A stretch of 64,000 nucleotides of DNA from Alloalcanivorax dieselolei B5 (lineage in GTDB: Bacteria > Pseudomonadota > Gammaproteobacteria > Pseudomonadales > Alcanivoracaceae): positions 1,488,001-1,552,000 of the forward strand of contig NC_018691.1 in assembly GCF_000300005.1 (NCBI RefSeq), in the 5' to 3' direction. Every line of letters starts with the position of its first letter. Position 1 is the stretch's first letter. This document shows positions 60,061-64,000 of the stretch, in pieces. The translations under genes were made by a program, and so were the position numbers. The notes under the pieces are model-generated. The model was not told the origin of the DNA and did no database searches. It saw only the letters and a program-made list of their open reading frames with translations.

Positions 60061-62226
60061 CTATCCATACAGCGTGATAGTAGCGGCGGCTTTGTGATGT
60101 TTTACAACGGTTTCACCAATCACGACGGCATCGGCGCCGGCCCCTCGCAGGGCTGCCAGGGTGGCCTCGAGGCGCTCCCTGGCCACCGCCAACAGCAGGC
60201 CGCCGCTGGTCTGCGGGTCGGTGGCGGCGACCAGTTCCGGCCGGTCCAGCAGGGCGGGGGCGATCTCGCAGTGACCCAGCACCTGATCGTTGCTGTCCCG
60301 CAAGGTGCTGTGAACGCCGTGACGTATGTGCTCCAGGGTACCGGGCAGTATGGGCAGGGCATTCAGATCAAGCCGGGCGCTCACCTGACTGTGCTGACAC
60401 AGTTCCAGCAGATGCCCGAGCAGCCCGAAACCGGTGACGTCGGTGCAGGCGTGGGGCGGCAGGGTGGACAGCGCATCCCGGGCCGGGCCGTTGCTTTGCA
60501 ACATGGCCGCCAGGGTAGCGTCCAGATCCGGACCCCGGTGGACATTGCGCATCCAGGCCGCCAGTTGAATACCGATGCCCAGCGGTTTGGTGATAACCAG
60601 AACCTGTCCCGGCAGCGCGCCCTGCTTGCTCCAGGCCGCGCCGGTCAGAGCACCGTTAATGGTGAAGCCGGCGGCCATTTCCGGGCCCTCGATGGTGTGA
60701 CCTCCCACCAGGGTGCAGCGCGCCCGGTTCAGTTCTTCCACCGCGCCGGCCAGCAGGCGACGCAGATCCCGGCTTTGCAGGCGCGGGTGGTGGCGGGGCA
60801 GGCACAGAGTGGCCAGCGCCGAATGGGGGGCGGCGTTCATGGCGTGGATGTCACTGAGACTGTGCAGTGCCGCCACCCGGCCAAACAGGTACGGCTCATC
60901 CATGAAGGCGGGGAAATAGTCCACGCTTTGCACCAGCCGGTGTTGTCCGGACCAGCGAATCACCGCGGCGTCATCGCCTTGGGCCACACCGGCTTCGATG
61001 TCATCGCGGACTGCCGTCCGCAGCCCATCGAGAGCGTGATTCAGAGTGGTGGCGCCAACCTTGGCGCCACAGCCGGCGCAGTGCATCGCGTCGCTGTCGG
61101 CGGGCGCGGCGGGCATCGGTGCCGGCAGGTTCTCAAAGCGTTTCATGAAGGCACGGTCGATGCGGTCCTTCCAGCGCCAGACCCAGGGGCCCGCCAGCGC
61201 CGGCCAGGGCGGCCTGGAGGCCACCGCGTCACCCGCCCCGGCGGACAGCAGTGACAGGAAGCGCCGTTGCGGGCGGTAGGGCCGTTTGCGTCCCCCTCGG
61301 GTGGCGGCGAGTAAATTATCGGCGAGCACCGGTGCCTGACGCACCGCGTAGACTCCGGCCTTGGGCAAAGGCGAGGGGAACGACGCGCAGTCGCCGGCGG
61401 CGTGGACGTGCGGGCTGCCCAGGCTGGTCAGGGTGTTGTCCACACGCAGGAAGCCGCGTTCATCGCAGGGCAGGCCGCTGGCGGCGAGCCAGGCCGGTGC
61501 CCGGGCGCCGGTGCACCAGAACACCAGATCCACCGCCTGGGACTGGCCGTTGTAATGGAGCTGCCCTTCGCTGACCCGTTGCACCGGGGCCTGTTCCACG
61601 ATGCGGACCCCGGCATCCTGCAGCCGCGTTCGCATCAGCGAGCGCGCCCGGTCCGGGTAACCGGGCAGCAGGTCGCCGGCGCTGATCAACTGAACCTCGG
61701 TGGTGGCGCCAAGCCGCTGGGCCAGGGCAGCGGCCAGTTCGGTGCCGCCGGCACCGGCGCCCACCACCGCGACCCGGCGAGTCGCGCTGGGGTCGGCCAG
61801 TAAATGGCGCCAGCGCTGCTCGAAGGTCGCTACCGGTTTTACCGGCACCGCGTGGGCCCGGGCGCCGGGTACGCTGTCCAGATCCGGGGTGGCGCCGATA
61901 TCCAGACTGAGCGTGTCGTACTCCAGCTGGTCACCGTTATCCAGTTGCAAGCGGCGCTGGACCGGATCCAGCTCAAGCACGCGTTGCGGCAGCCAGCGGG
62001 CGGCGGCGGCCCGGCTCAGCCGGCTCAGATCAATGTGGGTTTCGTGCCGCTGGTAACGGCCGGCCAGCATACCCGGCAGCATGCCGGAGTAGGCGGTGAG
62101 ACTGTCGGGGGAAATCAGCGTCAGGCGCAGCCCCGGCACTGGCCGCATGCTCAGACGCCGCAGTACCAGCGCGTGGCTGTGTCCGCCTCCCACCAGTACC
62201 AGGTCGTGATGCGCGACCGCCGTCAT
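60061..62226 (-). CDS. selD: Selenide, water dikinase fused to an N-terminal FAD/NAD(P) oxidoreductase
   Basis: A 721-residue fusion. Residues 1-370 form a two-dinucleotide-fold flavoprotein related to NADH dehydrogenase-2/sulfide:quinone reductase (DLVLVGGGHSHALVLRRL, VAVVGAGAGGTELAAALAQRLG, VHAAGDCASF). Residues from about 378 are SelD, which makes selenophosphate from selenide and ATP. They contain MHCAGCGAKVG with the catalytic Cys386 and Lys389, Cys rather than selenocysteine, and GDDAAVIRW, VDYFPAF, VGGHTIEGPE, DVTGFGLLGHL. The start ATG overlaps the mnmH stop by one base (TGATG), so selenophosphate maker and user are coupled. The fusion is known in some bacteria; the flavoprotein may supply reduced selenium (inference). 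Confidence 0.93.
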   Translation of the reverse strand: MTAVAHHDLVLVGGGHSHALVLRRLSMRPVPGLRLTLISPDSLTAYSGMLPGMLAGRYQRHETHIDLSRLSRAAAARWLPQRVLELDPVQRRLQLDNGDQLEYDTLSLDIGATPDLDSVPGARAHAVPVKPVATFEQRWRHLLADPSATRRVAVVGAGAGGTELAAALAQRLGATTEVQLISAGDLLPGYPDRARSLMRTRLQDAGVRIVEQAPVQRVSEGQLHYNGQSQAVDLVFWCTGARAPAWLAASGLPCDERGFLRVDNTLTSLGSPHVHAAGDCASFPSPLPKAGVYAVRQAPVLADNLLAATRGGRKRPYRPQRRFLSLLSAGAGDAVASRPPWPALAGPWVWRWKDRIDRAFMKRFENLPAPMPAAPADSDAMHCAGCGAKVGATTLNHALDGLRTAVRDDIEAGVAQGDDAAVIRWSGQHRLVQSVDYFPAFMDEPYLFGRVAALHSLSDIHAMNAAPHSALATLCLPRHHPRLQSRDLRRLLAGAVEELNRARCTLVGGHTIEGPEMAAGFTINGALTGAAWSKQGALPGQVLVITKPLGIGIQLAAWMRNVHRGPDLDATLAAMLQSNGPARDALSTLPPHACTDVTGFGLLGHLLELCQHSQVSARLDLNALPILPGTLEHIRHGVHSTLRDSNDQVLGHCEIAPALLDRPELVAATDPQTSGGLLLAVARERLEATLAALRGAGADAVVIGETVVKHHKAAATITLYG

Positions 62227-63350
62227 CACCGTGGGTGTCCCTCCGGTTGCGCCTGCTCTTTGCGTTCCCATTCTTGCAGGGTGGCGATGACTGCGCCGCG
62301 GTTGCCGCGAAAGTGCACCGGTCCCTGGCGATGGCGCAGCATGTAGTCATACATCGGATCGTAATAGTCGCTTAGCAGGGCGCGAATCCAGCGGCGATGC
62401 TCGTCGCTGCCATCGCCACGGCGATGTTGCTCCAGCCCCCGGGTCATGGTTTCGCGCAGGGTCTGGTGGCGGGCGCCGCCGAGGCGCTTGCGGATGCGGT
62501 CCAGCGCGCCGAGCAAATGCTCGGCGAACAGACTCCGGGCCTGCTCTTCGTCGTGGCCGTCGAGAAATTCCCGCAGTGGTGTGAGGACATAATCTTCCAG
62601 GATCACTTCCACCCGGCTTTCCAGCGGCTCTTCGATGTCGATGCGCGGCATGCTCCGCAGTCGCTGGTTCAAGGACAACGGCAACGCGCAACGGCCGATC
62701 AGATGCCCTTCGTCCTCCACCAGCACCGGCGCCCGGTCCCCGAGTTTCAGCAAGCGGATGGCCAGGGCATTTTCAAAGTCGATCTGCGCCGGTTGTCCGC
62801 CGGGCCGGCGGCCGAAGGCGGAGCCGCGATGGTGGGCCAGCCCTTCCAGGTCCACAGCCCGGTGCAGTTGATGCAGGACGCGGGTCTTGCCGCAACCGGT
62901 GCGGCCAGTCAGCACCCATAATGGCCCCTGGAGCACATGCTGTTCCAGGTGCTCCAACAGAAAACGCCGCAGGGCCTTATAACCGCCGGTTACCAGGGGC
63001 GCGTCGATACCGGCCTGACGCAGCCAGTCCTGGGTAGTGCGGCTACGCAGGCCGCCACGAAAACAATACAGATAGCCGTCGGGATGTGCCCGCCACCAGT
63101 CGCTCCAGGCGCGTAGACGGCGTTCCTTGACCTCGCCACGGACCAGCTCATTGCCGAGATCAATAGCCGCCTGTTGCCCTTGCTGCTTGTAGCGCAGGCC
63201 GATCAGATGGCGTTCCCGGTCGTCGATCAGAGGAAGGTTGGTGGCATGGGGAAACGCGCCCCGGGCGAATTCCACCGGGGCGCGGACATCCAGGAGCGGC
63301 GTGTCGTCCAGGAACAGCGCTGCGTAATCGTTAGTGTCGTCGCGGGTCAT
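62226..63350 (-). CDS. mnmH: tRNA 2-selenouridine synthase
   Basis: MnmH (SelU/YbbB) replaces sulfur with selenium at the wobble mnm5s2U of tRNAs for Lys, Glu and Gln via a geranylated intermediate. The 374 residues consist of a rhodanese domain (about 5-130, catalytic Cys96 in YLYCFRGGLRSR) and a P-loop domain (GRTGCGKTRVL near 150). The C-terminal helical part ends with a charged tail. The TGATG overlap with selD makes a selenium operon; selA/selB/selC are not in the window, so tRNA modification may be the main use of selenium here. Confidence 0.94.
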   Translation of the reverse strand: MTRDDTNDYAALFLDDTPLLDVRAPVEFARGAFPHATNLPLIDDRERHLIGLRYKQQGQQAAIDLGNELVRGEVKERRLRAWSDWWRAHPDGYLYCFRGGLRSRTTQDWLRQAGIDAPLVTGGYKALRRFLLEHLEQHVLQGPLWVLTGRTGCGKTRVLHQLHRAVDLEGLAHHRGSAFGRRPGGQPAQIDFENALAIRLLKLGDRAPVLVEDEGHLIGRCALPLSLNQRLRSMPRIDIEEPLESRVEVILEDYVLTPLREFLDGHDEEQARSLFAEHLLGALDRIRKRLGGARHQTLRETMTRGLEQHRRGDGSDEHRRWIRALLSDYYDPMYDYMLRHRQGPVHFRGNRGAVIATLQEWERKEQAQPEGHPR

Positions 63351-63412
63351 GGGCGGCAGTGTACACCGCCCTTATTTGTGGTTCATCGCGGAATGACGGG
63401 GATGAGCGTCGC

Positions 63413-63479
63413 CATCGGGGGCACGGGCCTGCACGGAGGCCTTCTGGGATCGCCGTAAATACATCCCTGTAAGCTGCCG
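63413..63479. repeat. Composite repeat, half copy (family C)
   Basis: The first 32 bases match the lead-in and left palindrome arm at 37.1 kb in 29 positions, but the right arm is missing. It continues into CGCCGTAAATACATCCCTGT, a short motif I recall as a common interspersed repeat in Pseudomonas-type genomes. Confidence 0.6.
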
Positions 63480-63481
63480 GT

Positions 63482-64000
63482 TTAGTCGCTGACCGGACGC
63501 AGTTCGCCGCTCAGGTGCGGTTTGACGCCGTCGGCGGCCAGCAACTGAAAATCGATCCCGTCATTCTGGCGGGTACGGGCAAACTTTACCTTGGCGGGAA
63601 TGAACATGGGCAGCTTGAAGCGTACATCCACGGTGAAAGCCTGCTCCGGCAGTTCCGGCTGCAAAGCCGCCAGGCAACGTGCCTTGGACCACATGCCATG
63701 GGCGATCTGACGCTTGAAGCCGAAGACCTTGGCGGTCAGCGGGTACAGGTGAATCGGATTACGGTCGCCGGATACGCTGGCGTAGCGCCGGCCGGTGTCG
63801 GCGGGAACTTCCCATTCCTCGATCAGATCCGGAGCAGGGGCTGTGGTTTGCGCGTCTCTTTGCGCATCCGGGGCCTTTTTCTCGCCGTGGCCGCCGCCGC
63901 GATGGAAATTCACCGATTCACTCTGCCAGACCCGCTCACCGGCGGTGCTGACCACGGTGAAGATGGAGAACTCGTAGCCTTTTTCCACCTGGGTCAGATT
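63482..64000 (-). CDS. MaoC-family hotdog protein, 5' end outside window
   Basis: The C-terminal 172 residues of a MaoC-type protein; the frame is open to the window end. The hydratase motif is visible: GDRNPIHLYPLTAKVFGFKRQIAHGMW with Asp and His in positions of the MaoC active site, followed by LAAL and RFKLPMFIPAKVKF. An N-terminal half-domain (FTVVSTAGERVWQSESVNFHR) would complete a double-hotdog enzyme, as in eukaryotic-like enoyl-CoA hydratases 2. It probably hydrates 2-enoyl-CoA in fatty acid or polyhydroxyalkanoate metabolism, but the substrate is not clear. Confidence 0.82.
   Translation of the reverse strand, partial: NLTQVEKGYEFSIFTVVSTAGERVWQSESVNFHRGGGHGEKKAPDAQRDAQTTAPAPDLIEEWEVPADTGRRYASVSGDRNPIHLYPLTAKVFGFKRQIAHGMWSKARCLAALQPELPEQAFTVDVRFKLPMFIPAKVKFARTRQNDGIDFQLLAADGVKPHLSGELRPVSD

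Noticed and set aside
60061-62226. Selenocysteine in SelD
   Set aside because: The codon at residue 386 reads TGT (Cys); no in-frame TGA occurs in the gene.
1-64000. CRISPR arrays, tRNA, rRNA or a prophage
   Set aside because: No regularly spaced direct repeats with unique spacers, no cloverleaf with a GGTTCGAATCC-type arm in the gaps I read, and no phage structural genes were found. A tRNAscan run would be more reliable than reading by eye.

Overview
The window is a GC-rich stretch of a gammaproteobacterial chromosome. The order ffh - rpsP - rimM - trmD - rplS - xerD - dsbC - hom - thrC, with corC-like and cytochrome-assembly genes beyond ffh and purL/mltF/tadA/purT nearby, matches the layout I know from Pseudomonas and relatives. 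With the GMC alcohol oxidase-type enzyme, BCCT transporter and PA2778/PA2779-type pair, this suggests an Alcanivorax-like marine member of the Pseudomonadales/Oceanospirillales; the genus is inference. There are no rRNA or tRNA genes, no CRISPR array and no prophage. Almost everything is core genome; the only complete mobile element is one IS3-family insertion.

Layout. 1-3.0 kb: end of a PKD-like surface protein, a lipoprotein, and on the minus strand purT overlapping a TM2 membrane protein. 3.2-9.6 kb: tadA, mltF and the full-length purL. 9.7-13.8 kb: small metabolic and housekeeping genes (hotdog thioesterase, stand-alone NIF3-like domain, two Nudix hydrolases, gamma-carbonic anhydrase-like protein, DUF1289, patatin). 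13.8-15.2 kb: IS3 element between inverted heptad repeats. 15.2-21.1 kb: CorC-type protein, cytochrome c assembly protein, ffh and the rpsP-rimM-trmD-rplS operon. 21.3-28.7 kb: GlsB-like protein, xerD, dsbC, alaC, hom, thrC and a porin. 28.9-33.9 kb: serine hydrolase, Mpo1-like protein coupled to a group III truncated haemoglobin, CoA-transferase, trmH and a methyltransferase. 34-40 kb: DegP/DegQ-type protease, membrane-anchored beta-helix protein, GMC oxidoreductase, HNH nuclease. 40-48 kb: alpha-2-macroglobulin lipoprotein and pbpC. 48-55 kb: MerR regulator with a divergent class IV aminotransferase, BCCT transporter, aspartoacylase-like protein, uup, small AAA ATPase. 55-64 kb: giant MscS-family channel, C39-like lipoprotein with its partner, the selenium pair selD (fused to a flavoprotein) and mnmH, and a MaoC-type protein cut by the window end.

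Working groups: translation and protein targeting (ffh, rpsP, rimM, trmD, rplS); purine synthesis (purT, purL); threonine/homoserine and alanine metabolism (hom, thrC, alaC); envelope defence and repair (A2M with PBP1C, MltF, DegQ, DsbC, MscK-type channel); and selenium modification of tRNA (SelD, MnmH).

The least explained parts are in the non-coding DNA: a possible structured RNA with promoter and terminator in front of the HNH gene, an orphan minus-strand terminator just after it, a REP family whose four clear copies all lie between convergent genes, a 7-bp-periodic repeat that supplies the stop codons of two genes, a composite palindromic repeat family, and a clean MerR-type operator between the MerR and aminotransferase genes.
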